NCBI RefSeq assembly: GCF_003351865.1
Contig: NZ_CP022242.1
Location: 62,001-126,000 of the forward strand
Length of the DNA stretch: 64,000 bases
Reading direction: 5' to 3'
DNA from: Methanofervidicoccus sp. A16
GTDB lineage: Archaea; AGJL01; Methanococci; Methanococcales; Methanococcaceae
Shown piece after piece: positions 20,212-28,169 of this stretch. The stretch's first letter is position 1. Each line of letters begins with the position of its first letter. Made by a program: the position numbers and the translations under genes. Below the pieces are notes generated by a model. It did not search any database and was not told where the DNA came from. It saw only the letters and a program-made list of their open reading frames with translations.

Positions 20212-20931
20212 CTATAGGATCTTTTTAAGTCTCTTTATAATACCAGGATAGAGGTCTATAACATTCCCATTTAAAAAGGCGCTCATGGTGTATATTACCC
20301 CTGGAGGTATTATCTCCACAGGTGATCCATTTCTAACAAAGTAGAGATTGTCAAAACTTAACAATCCTCCGAATATCAAACCTGCCAACTTAGGTAGACT
20401 CTGTAGATCTTCAAAAGTTATTATTACTACAGGATCATCTGTCTCCTTTCCCGTATAACCCACTCCAGGTATCTTCTTGGAAGTTTCACTTACACTGACA
20501 CCAACATCAAATCCGTAATTCCTCCCTATATCCTCCACAAAGAGTGCCATCTCATTTACTATATCCTCTCCCCCATAGGTATCAAAGGACACAACTATGG
20601 AGTCTCCATAGGGAGAACCTGCCTTAGCAACAGCATAGGATATACCCTCTTTGGCCTCTTCAGGATTTTCAGATACTCCATTTAGATCGTCAAAACCCAT
20701 AGCATGCTTTTTAAGTAGGTTTACTACAGATATATTTATCTCCTCTATCAACTCCTCAGGTGTAAAGGATGTAATTACTATATCATCTCCTGTTATATTA
20801 GATATAGCAGATTTTACGCCTTTAGGTAGGATCAGCGATAACTCCCTTGATATCTTCTCTGGTATAGTGGGATCTACATCTACATCTGTAGATGAGATAT
20901 CTACACCTATGGAAACAATGTACCAGGTCAT
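20212..20931 (-). CDS. Uncharacterised alpha/beta protein
   Basis: A 239-residue soluble protein of unknown role. The sequence suggests two related alpha/beta halves: IVSIGVDISSTDVDVDPTIP at the start, then DSIVVSFDTYGGEDIVNEMA and DPVVIITFEDLQSLPKLAG later, followed by a hydrophobic glycine-rich stretch (GLIFGGLLSFDNLYFV). It may bind a small molecule, but no diagnostic motif is visible. It is the first gene of a two-gene operon with 19405-20199; the second gene's ribosome-binding site follows its stop codon directly. Confidence 0.65.
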   Translation of the reverse strand: MTWYIVSIGVDISSTDVDVDPTIPEKISRELSLILPKGVKSAISNITGDDIVITSFTPEELIEEINISVVNLLKKHAMGFDDLNGVSENPEEAKEGISYAVAKAGSPYGDSIVVSFDTYGGEDIVNEMALFVEDIGRNYGFDVGVSVSETSKKIPGVGYTGKETDDPVVIITFEDLQSLPKLAGLIFGGLLSFDNLYFVRNGSPVEIIPPGVIYTMSAFLNGNVIDLYPGIIKRLKKIL

Positions 20932-21553
20932 AGTATAGTCCTCATGCTTTTTATAGAGTTAATTTATAGCAGAATTTATAATTATAATTTTGTACCAATT
21001 AATTCATCGAAGCAATAAAAAAATATAACATTCTCTAACATATAAAAAAGAGTATTAAATTAAGTTATTATTCTCTTCGAATGGAAGAAGACGTTACCAT
21101 TAAAGCTTCTATTTTTTCATGTATCTTTAATATATTTTTTAATCTCAAGAAGAGTTTAAAATATTTAATGAAGTGGTTGTAAATATGTTTTATAAACCTG
21201 TAAGTGTAGATGGTGAAAATCTTGAGGTTATTATATCATGTAGAGAGATGATTTTCCTGTTTATCTTGGAGAGTGGTATCTATCTACAACTGGCTTATTA
21301 ATTTATTGTTAAGAGATATGTTAAGGAATAAGTAACTATACCTCTAAGAAGAGAAGTTTAGCAGAGAACCTATCTACTTTCTCTAAGTATTTAAGAGATT
21401 CCAAGAACAATAGCGAGGTTTTTTACTTTTTAGAAAATAATAGTTTATAATTAATAAAATAAATAAAATAATAAAAACAACACTGAGAAGAGAGTGATTT
21501 ATTCATTTTTCAGTGTTTAACGGTTTTAAAGATTATTTTATTTTTAAATTATA

Positions 21554-21800
21554 CCCCAATTCCCATCAAAAAACTCTGATAAGGATAACAATAATTATAA
21601 AAAGTATAAAAGGATGATATAAAATCAGAATAAATAAAAGATAATCTCCTAGAATGTTCTAAGATGCTATGGAAGTGGAGTAGATCCTTCCTAACAGTTG
21701 CTATTATTAATTTTATTAAAGATATTATAACATTTTTTTCTAGTCCTTTTTATTATTCTTATTTTTATTATTTAAATCGTTACTTTGATGGGAATTAAGG
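21554..21800. mobile_element. MITE-like inverted-repeat element (copy 4, second subtype)
   Basis: A 247-bp element with ends CCCCAATTCCC and GGGAATTAAGG. The 9-bp direct repeat TTTTAAATT occurs at 21542-21550 and 21801-21809. Its interior (around TGGAGTAGATCCTTCCTAACAG) defines a second subtype, also seen at 56173-56425, in the half element at 33313-33457, and in the right half of copy 1. The rest of the 1-kb gap (20932-21981) holds only a doubtful 38-codon frame at 21185-21301. Confidence 0.85.
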
Positions 21801-21981
21801 TTTTAAATTGTTTATTTTTTTATTCTTATTTTTAAATGATTATTTTTTTATCCGATTTTTGACGGGGCTATGACCACCATATCTTTTTTAGTCAGGTTTA
21901 TCCAAAATGATGAAAATAACAATTTTCCAAAAAGCCTAAAACATTATATACTATTAAGTGGAAATAATATTATGTGAAAGT

Positions 21982-22491
21982 ATGAGATATCTAATAGTGG
22001 TAGATTATGAAAAGGACACTGAAAGAAAGAGGATAGACTATTTAATTGAAAAGTGGTCTCAAAGGGCAAATATAGAGAAAATAAGAAAGATGGCAATACT
22101 AATAGAAACAGAGGATATAAATGAACTTATAAGTGGCATTATCTCCCGTTTAGAAGGAGATCCAGAAGAGAAGGTTAGAGTCTATGAAGTTAAGGAGGTA
22201 AAGAAATCGGTGCCTTTAAAAAAGATTACCTTAAAATACAGAATCCCCAATAAAGAAAGTATAGAGGGTTTTTTAAACTACCTGATGGCAAAATTAGGTG
22301 CAAGTTATGAGTACTCCATAGGGGATGTAAAGAGGTATAGTCTATATACAAAAAAAGGGAAATGCACCATCTCAGTGGGGTTCTACAGGGATATACTAAC
22401 TTTTGAAATCGAAGGATACGGTGAAGGTGTAGATACAATAAAAAATAGAATAGATAGTGATATGAAGTTGTTTATCGAGGGGTCGTTATGA
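21982..22491 (+). CDS. Small two-domain protein of the ESCRT-like cluster (possible Cas2-like fold)
   Basis: A 169-residue protein. Residues 1-70 read as strand (RYLIVVDYEKD), helix (TERKRIDYLIEKW), strand (IRKMAILIET), helix (DINELISGIISRLEGD), strand (KVRVYEV). This ferredoxin-like order, with an Asp after the first strand, resembles Cas2/VapD proteins. No CRISPR array or other cas gene is near, so a CRISPR role is unlikely. Residues 75-169 form a second alpha/beta region with no match known to me. The ATG at 21982 has GTGAAAGT upstream. Its stop codon overlaps the next start (ATGA), so it is first in the five-gene cluster. Confidence 0.7.
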   Translation: MRYLIVVDYEKDTERKRIDYLIEKWSQRANIEKIRKMAILIETEDINELISGIISRLEGDPEEKVRVYEVKEVKKSVPLKKITLKYRIPNKESIEGFLNYLMAKLGASYEYSIGDVKRYSLYTKKGKCTISVGFYRDILTFEIEGYGEGVDTIKNRIDSDMKLFIEGSL

Positions 22492-24203
22492 GTCTCTTTC
22501 CAGAAGGTGACCATAGAAAGTTAGATGAGTTAAGGCAGGTGGTAAGTAGGGTACTGGGAGATGGGTACGACATAATATACGAGCCCTACGAGAAAAGGGT
22601 GGAGTTGTGGAATAGGGTAAAGGAGAACTATGAGAGGTACAAAGATGGGGAGTGTGGGAGGTTCCTAAGGGACATAGACAATGCAGTTAGGAGAGATTTT
22701 GAATGGGCTCTGGCTATATTGGCATTTAGTTTCCATCACAACGGGGAGTCCTTTCCAGGTGTCAATAGGTACAAACCTAAGGAACTTCAACTTGTGGAGT
22801 ATATTTTAAGGTACAACGTATTTGAGATCTGGACGGTAGAGGACATACTAAGGGAGATAAATAGGGCAAACAGAGAGGGTGCAGATGAGATTTTGAATCT
22901 CCTTAAGGAGTACTACAACGGCATAGGGGATAGAATAGAGGAGATCATAAAGGATCATACAGTAAGACTTCCACTGAGGGATTACGCAAAGACAAAGTGG
23001 ATGGAGTACAAGGGTAAGATGGACGAGGCTATATTCCGAGGTATGAGGGAGATAGACTGGTTTAGGGACTTTATAACTGGTGTAGATAGTAAGATCCAAA
23101 AACTTAAGGATGATGTAAACAAACTCCACGACTTTTTAAGAATGGAGAGGGAGAGGTTAGAGGAAGAACTGAAAAAGGAGAAGGAGTTGGAACTATCAAA
23201 AATTGAGGAGATGAGGGAAGAACTGAAGAGGAAGTTTGAAAGGGAGAAGGAAAGGATAAGGATGGAAATCGAAATGGAGAAAAATAGAGAACTCCAGGAG
23301 AAATTAAAAAGGGAGATGGAATCCATAGAGAAGGAGTACAGGGAACTTATTGAGAAGTTAAATAAGAAGGTAGAGACACTGGAATCGGAGAAAAGGGAGT
23401 TAAGTGATATTTTAAGTAAGATAAAAAATGCCAAGAAAGAGGGTACAAGGTTTGTAAAGAGTGAGAGTGCACTATCTTACGAGGAGTGGTTTATTGGGAG
23501 GTTGGAGAAGAGGTTAGATGAGATAAAGAAAAAGGGAATCGTTATAGGGAATAAAACCTTTAAGGTAGAGTCCATTGAGGAGGTGCCCTACTCCGGGATA
23601 ACTACAGGTGTCCCTAAGAACAGGGAGATAAGGGCGATTTTATGTGAGAAAAAGTTCCTTCCTATAGGTAGGAGGGTAAGGATAATGTTAAAAGGGATGT
23701 TCTTAGCAAACAGGAAGAACTTCGAGAGAATGAACTTTGATGTATATCCAATATCCCTAGGTAGGATCATCGAGGTGATGGAGGAGGGGAAGAAGGAGGA
23801 TTTTGATAAGGTTATACTTCTAATAGCCTCACCAACTGGTTTTGAGGATGAGGTGATCAAATTTGTTAACTCTCAGGACTTTAAAAGGAGATATCTATCT
23901 AAAAAAATTGCCCTTATACTCTTAGATGTTGGAACTGGAGAAGTATACTACAACGAGGTGGATGAGTACGCTCGGGTATTTGGGCCCTTGATGAATTTGG
24001 AGTTTGAGAGAGAGAAGATTGAAAGGTTAAAGAGGTACGTTGATGAGGTACTACTTACAAAGGGGTATATCCCATGGGAGGAATCTGTAAAGGTAGTTGG
24101 AGATGAGAGGATAGTAAATAGAGTATTTGAGGAGTACAGGAGATCTGGAAAGGGGGAAACTAACTACATCAAAGACGTTGGTTATGTCCTAATCAAAAAA
24201 TAA
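22488..24203 (+). CDS. Long coiled-coil protein of the ESCRT-like cluster
   Basis: A 571-residue protein with three parts. Residues 1-195 are helical, with a conserved-looking FEWALAILAFSFHHNGESFPG segment. Residues 200-320 form a long, highly charged coiled coil (MERERLEEELKKEKELEL). Residues 330-571 are an alpha/beta domain with strands KVILLIASPTG and KKIALILLDVGTGEVYY. I recognise no enzyme motif. The start overlaps the preceding stop codon as ATGA. It may act as a scaffold or adaptor for the ESCRT-III-like and AAA proteins downstream; that is inference from gene order. Confidence 0.75.
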   Translation: MSLFPEGDHRKLDELRQVVSRVLGDGYDIIYEPYEKRVELWNRVKENYERYKDGECGRFLRDIDNAVRRDFEWALAILAFSFHHNGESFPGVNRYKPKELQLVEYILRYNVFEIWTVEDILREINRANREGADEILNLLKEYYNGIGDRIEEIIKDHTVRLPLRDYAKTKWMEYKGKMDEAIFRGMREIDWFRDFITGVDSKIQKLKDDVNKLHDFLRMERERLEEELKKEKELELSKIEEMREELKRKFEREKERIRMEIEMEKNRELQEKLKREMESIEKEYRELIEKLNKKVETLESEKRELSDILSKIKNAKKEGTRFVKSESALSYEEWFIGRLEKRLDEIKKKGIVIGNKTFKVESIEEVPYSGITTGVPKNREIRAILCEKKFLPIGRRVRIMLKGMFLANRKNFERMNFDVYPISLGRIIEVMEEGKKEDFDKVILLIASPTGFEDEVIKFVNSQDFKRRYLSKKIALILLDVGTGEVYYNEVDEYARVFGPLMNLEFEREKIERLKRYVDEVLLTKGYIPWEESVKVVGDERIVNRVFEEYRRSGKGETNYIKDVGYVLIKK

Positions 24204-24215
24204 CAAGGTGAGATT

Positions 24216-24851
24216 ATGGATTTTTTGAATAAGTTAATAGGTAAATTTAAAGGAAATCCTTTAGATAAACTGTCAATAAGGGATTTAGAGGGAGAAAGGA
24301 TAAGATTAAAGAGTAAGTTAGATAGGATAAAAAAAGAGATAAAATCCTTAGATAGGCAGAAAAAACAGCTGTTCAAAGAGGGAGTGGGTGCCGACACCCT
24401 TACAAAGAAGATGCTCGCACAGGATATAAAAAGTATTGAGATGGAGATGAGGTTGAAGTATAAGAGTTTTCTGACCTATCAAAAGCAGTTCAACTTTGTA
24501 AATAACCTTCTAATTGTTAAGAAGTACGAGAAGGAGTTGAAGAATATAGGGATGTGGAACAAGATCAAGAACATCCAACCTGAAATCTTAGAGGCAAAAC
24601 TAAGTAATATAATATTAGATGGTAAGGAGTTCGATGAGACTGTTGAAAGTTTAAATAGGGTCTTTGAGATGAGAATCGATGAATTCGACGAGGAAGTAGA
24701 TGGAGTAGAGAAGAAACTCTTTGAGGCATGGGGACAGGTTGAAAGTGGAGAGATGGATAGTGAGGATATTGTAAACAACTTAGATCTAGATGTAAATGAG
24801 GATGAGGAGGATGAAGAACTGTTTAAGAGATTAGAGAAGGAAGTTAAATAA
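24216..24851 (+). CDS. ESCRT-III-like helical protein A
   Basis: A 211-residue, almost entirely helical protein. It has an N-terminal amphipathic basic helix (MDFLNKLIGKFKG), a long basic helical hairpin (about residues 25-95), a middle region, then an acidic linker. The extreme C-terminus, D199-EE-L202-FK-RL206-EKEVK, is close to the MIM1 motif ((D/E)xxLxxRLxxL(K/R)) by which ESCRT-III subunits bind Vps4 MIT domains; the last hydrophobic residue is displaced by one. It is a paralogue of the next gene (shared NPLD, NLL/NIL and W-N segments). GGTGAGATT precedes the ATG. Assignment is by pattern, not by alignment score. Confidence 0.7.
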   Translation: MDFLNKLIGKFKGNPLDKLSIRDLEGERIRLKSKLDRIKKEIKSLDRQKKQLFKEGVGADTLTKKMLAQDIKSIEMEMRLKYKSFLTYQKQFNFVNNLLIVKKYEKELKNIGMWNKIKNIQPEILEAKLSNIILDGKEFDETVESLNRVFEMRIDEFDEEVDGVEKKLFEAWGQVESGEMDSEDIVNNLDLDVNEDEEDEELFKRLEKEVK

Positions 24852-24906
24852 TTATTTATTTTAATTTTTTATAAATTATTATTAAAATAACAATTTAGGG
24901 ATAAAT

Positions 24907-25548
24907 ATGTTAAGTAAGTTAAAAAGTCTATTTTTTAAAAGTAAAAATCCGTTAGACATGCCCCTAGATAAAATAAGGGAGTCTAAGATAAAGTTAGATG
25001 TTAAAATTAAAAAGTTGGAGGAGGAGATAGTACAGATAGATAATCAGATTACTATGCTATTTGAAAGGGCGAAAGGGGCGAAGAGTAAAAGTGAAGAGTT
25101 AACAATAGCTACAAAGATAAAAACCCTTAGTCAGAGGAAAAAACAACTGCAGAACTCCCATGCTCTCTTAAATAAACAGGTGCGGTTCATTGACAATATC
25201 CTAATTATAAAGGAGAACGAGGAGATCTTAAAATCTACACCTCTATGGAACACCTTAAGGTCCATGTCACCTCAGGAGTTGGAGAGATATTTAATCGATA
25301 TGAGGATAAACAGTGAAAATATAGTTGAGACGTTGAATAGCGCCTTAGGTATTACAGACAATATATTAGATTCTGCATCGGAGGAGCATGATGAGGATAT
25401 CACGGATATACTAAGTACGATACAGGCTGTTAAAGAGGGGGAGTTAGATGTTGAAGATGCTAAGGGGCTAATATCCAGGGAAGAGAGAGAAAGAGAAGAT
25501 GATGATTTTGAAAGGAAGTTTAAGAAGTTGGATAGGATGATAGATTAA
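24907..25548 (+). CDS. ESCRT-III-like helical protein B
   Basis: A 213-residue helical paralogue of protein A, with the same layout: a basic amphipathic N-terminus (MLSKLKSLFFKSKN), a long charged hairpin (residues 22-100), a shared segment (VRFIDNILIIKENEEILKS against a similar one in A) and an acidic tail. Its C-terminus, D198-DD-F201-ER-KF205-KK-L208, also fits the MIM1 spacing with conservative changes. It lies 55 bases after protein A and 39 bases before the Vps4-like gene. ESCRT-III polymers normally pair a filament former with a capping paralogue, which would explain two copies; that is inference. Confidence 0.7.
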   Translation: MLSKLKSLFFKSKNPLDMPLDKIRESKIKLDVKIKKLEEEIVQIDNQITMLFERAKGAKSKSEELTIATKIKTLSQRKKQLQNSHALLNKQVRFIDNILIIKENEEILKSTPLWNTLRSMSPQELERYLIDMRINSENIVETLNSALGITDNILDSASEEHDEDITDILSTIQAVKEGELDVEDAKGLISREEREREDDDFERKFKKLDRMID

Positions 25549-25587
25549 GGTTTAATCGTTAATACAATAATTTGGAGGGGGTATATA

Positions 25588-26799
25588 TTGGAGGTCGATC
25601 TATCTGGAGTTCTCCTAAGTCAGTTTAAAAAGGCTAAAAGAGAGTACGAGATAGCAAAGAAGGAGAAAAACGAGGTAGTTGCCAAAAAGAAGGCATTGGA
25701 ATGTGCTAAATTACTGAGGGAGATGGCTAAGTATAATCGATACAACGAAAAAAAGTATTTGGAAATGGCTAAAAAGTGGGAGTTAGTGGCAGATAGTATA
25801 GGGGAGATACTCAACCCCTCGAAAGTTATTAGATCTAAACCTATAAAAACATCGTCATCCAGCACATCTGATTCAAAGACCGAGGAGGATAGGGAGAACG
25901 AAATTGACAAGTTTAAAAACTATGTAAAGAACAACCTGATACAGAAATCCACCATAAAGTGGGACGATATAGGGGGGTTGAAGGAGGTAAAACAACTTAT
26001 GATGGAGACTATAGTGATCTCTGCACTTCAGAGACCTGCCTCCATTCAACCCTGGAAGGGTATATTGCTATTCGGTCCTCCTGGTACTGGGAAAACACTA
26101 CTTGCCTCTGCATGTGCTGGGAGTTTAGATGCAACATTCTTTAACGTAAAGGCATCTTCTGTAACAAGTAAGTACTTCGGTGAATCCTCAAAGATCATAA
26201 CTGCACTGTATGAGGTTGCAAGGGAACTTCATCCAAGTATAGTGTTCATAGACGAGATAGATGCTTTGACTACTAAGAGAAGTGAGGGGGTCAGTGAGGC
26301 TTCCAGGAGGATGCTATCTACGTTATTAACAGAGTTGGACGGTTTCCAGGATAAGGGAAGTGATAGGTTGATATTAACCCTTGCGGCGACTAATACACCA
26401 TGGGATTTAGATGAGGCTATCCTCTCCAGGTTCCCAAGGAGGATATACATACCACTACCAGATAAGGAGGCTACAAAGGAGATCATAAAGATCAATACAA
26501 GGGGACTTGAGTTGAATGTTGATTTAGATGGGATCGCAGAGAGGTGCGTAGAGAGATATTATTCAGGTAGGGATCTGAAGAACCTCTGCCAAGGTGCTAT
26601 ATGGAACATGATAAGGGATGTTAATAGGGATCTCTACAAGATGGCTAATCTTTCTTATAAGGAGTTGAGAAAGAGGAAGTTGAAAGTAAGGCCCTTAACT
26701 GAAGAGGACTTCGAGGAGGCTTTTAAGAAGATAAAGAGTCCTTTAACTAAGAGGGATATTGAGAGGTATGAGAAATGGGCGGAGGAGTTTGGGGGGTAA
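25588..26799 (+). CDS. Vps4-like AAA ATPase with N-terminal MIT domain
   Basis: A 403-residue AAA ATPase. Residues 8-75 form a three-helix, alanine/lysine-rich segment with the layout of an MIT domain, followed by a Ser/Thr-rich linker. The AAA core begins IKWDDIGGLKEVK (123-135). Walker A is GPPGTGKT (163-170), Walker B is VFIDEID (219-225), sensor 1 is in AATNTPW, and RFPRR (281-285) supplies the arginine finger. A C-terminal SPLTKRDIERYEKWAEEFGG helix resembles the Vps4 C-terminal helix. It probably disassembles the ESCRT-III-like filaments encoded just upstream. TTG start behind GGAGGGGG. CDC48 and proteasomal ATPases are ruled out by the single AAA domain with an MIT-type N-terminus. Confidence 0.88.
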   Translation: MEVDLSGVLLSQFKKAKREYEIAKKEKNEVVAKKKALECAKLLREMAKYNRYNEKKYLEMAKKWELVADSIGEILNPSKVIRSKPIKTSSSSTSDSKTEEDRENEIDKFKNYVKNNLIQKSTIKWDDIGGLKEVKQLMMETIVISALQRPASIQPWKGILLFGPPGTGKTLLASACAGSLDATFFNVKASSVTSKYFGESSKIITALYEVARELHPSIVFIDEIDALTTKRSEGVSEASRRMLSTLLTELDGFQDKGSDRLILTLAATNTPWDLDEAILSRFPRRIYIPLPDKEATKEIIKINTRGLELNVDLDGIAERCVERYYSGRDLKNLCQGAIWNMIRDVNRDLYKMANLSYKELRKRKLKVRPLTEEDFEEAFKKIKSPLTKRDIERYEKWAEEFGG

Positions 26800-26915
26800 A
26801 AATAACTATTTTCTATTTTACTTATTCGTAATTGATATTAATAATTATAATTTTTAAAAATAATTATGATATAAAATAACTGGTGTTGGAGGGTATCAAT
26901 AAATAAGGTGAGAGG

Positions 26916-28169
26916 ATGAGGAGATTTTCTGTAGTTGTGGTTTTATTTTTGGTAATTATGGGTTTTTTGAATATTGTAGTGGGGGAGGAGATCTATTGGG
27001 TGAAGGAGTTTAAAGGTAAAGCTTATGGAGTTGATATTGCTCCTAATGGGGATATAATAGTTGCTGGAAGAACTAAAAGTTTCGGTGCCGGTGGATACGA
27101 TATCTGGATCCTCCGATTAGATGAAAATGGTAATGTAAAATGGCAAAAAACCTACGGTGGCAGTTATAGGGATTGGGCTGATGCAGTTGCTATTGCTCCT
27201 AATGGGGATATAATAGTTGCTGGATATACTTATAGTTTCGGTGCCGGTGGGGGTGACTTCTGGATCCTCCGATTAGATGAAAATGGTAATGTAAAATGGA
27301 AAAGAACTTATGGGGGGAGTAATTGGGATGGGGCTGATGCAGTTGCTATTGCTCCTAATGGGGATATAATAGTTGCTGGATATACTTATAGTTTCGGTGC
27401 CGGTGAAGGAGATTTTTGGATCCTCCGATTAGATGAAAATGGGAATGTAAAATGGCAAAGAACCTATGGAGGTAGTGACGATGATATAGCTAGAGCAATC
27501 GCCATTGCATCAAATGAAGATATAATAGTTGCTGGATATACTAATAGTTTCGGTACTGGTGGAAAGGATATTTGGATCCTCCGATTAGATAAAAATGGTA
27601 ATGTAAAATGGAGAAAAACCTATGGAGGTAATAGAGGCGATGAGGCTTATGCAATAACTATCGCATCAAATGAAGATATAATAGTTGCTGGATATACTAA
27701 TAGTTTCGGTACTGGTGGAAAGGATATTTGGATCCTCCGATTAGATAAAAATGGTAATGTAAAATGGGAAAAAACCTATGGTGGTAGTGATGATGATGAG
27801 GCTTATGCAGTTGCTATTGCTCCTAATGGGGATGTAGTAGTTGCTGGAAGAACTGGAAGTTTCGGTGCCGGTGGTAGTGACTTCTGGATCCTCCGATTAG
27901 ATGAAAATGGTAATGTAAAATGGGAAAAAACCTACGGTGGCAGTTATTGGGATGAGGCTTATGCAATAACTATTGCACCAAATGGAAATTGTATTGTTGG
28001 TGGAGATAAGTATGTAATTAAGTTTAACATTGATAATATTTCACTTTGCAAGGGTAATGGTTGGGGAGATTCAAACGCTATAGTTAAAAATTCTAGTGCT
28101 GTCGTAAAATACCAAAATATTATCAAAACTGGAATATCAAATGCAATTATTAATACCTCTATTATGTGA
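26916..28169 (+). CDS. Secreted beta-propeller repeat protein; probable ectodomain of the downstream kinase
   Basis: A 417-residue protein with a signal peptide (MRRFSVVVVLFLVIMGFLNI) and about seven repeats of roughly 51 residues between residues 25 and 360. Each repeat contains an IAPNGDIIVAG strand, SFGAGG, WILRLDENGNVKW and TYGG, typical of a beta propeller on the cell surface. The repeats are also very similar in DNA. The frame ends at TGA 28167-28169, overlapped by the GTG of the next gene (GTGA). The last 50 residues depart from the repeat. I suspect it was, or is, the N-terminal part of one receptor kinase. GGTGAGAGG precedes the start. Confidence 0.8.
   Translation: MRRFSVVVVLFLVIMGFLNIVVGEEIYWVKEFKGKAYGVDIAPNGDIIVAGRTKSFGAGGYDIWILRLDENGNVKWQKTYGGSYRDWADAVAIAPNGDIIVAGYTYSFGAGGGDFWILRLDENGNVKWKRTYGGSNWDGADAVAIAPNGDIIVAGYTYSFGAGEGDFWILRLDENGNVKWQRTYGGSDDDIARAIAIASNEDIIVAGYTNSFGTGGKDIWILRLDKNGNVKWRKTYGGNRGDEAYAITIASNEDIIVAGYTNSFGTGGKDIWILRLDKNGNVKWEKTYGGSDDDEAYAVAIAPNGDVVVAGRTGSFGAGGSDFWILRLDENGNVKWEKTYGGSYWDEAYAITIAPNGNCIVGGDKYVIKFNIDNISLCKGNGWGDSNAIVKNSSAVVKYQNIIKTGISNAIINTSIM

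Noticed and set aside
21185-21301. 38-codon frame beginning MFYKPVSVDGENLEVIIS
   Set aside because: Reads a little like protein but is short, has no good ribosome-binding site and no neighbour; could be a gene remnant but is not supported.
21982-22191. CRISPR-Cas association of the Cas2-like protein
   Set aside because: No direct-repeat array, cas1 or other cas gene was seen anywhere in the window.
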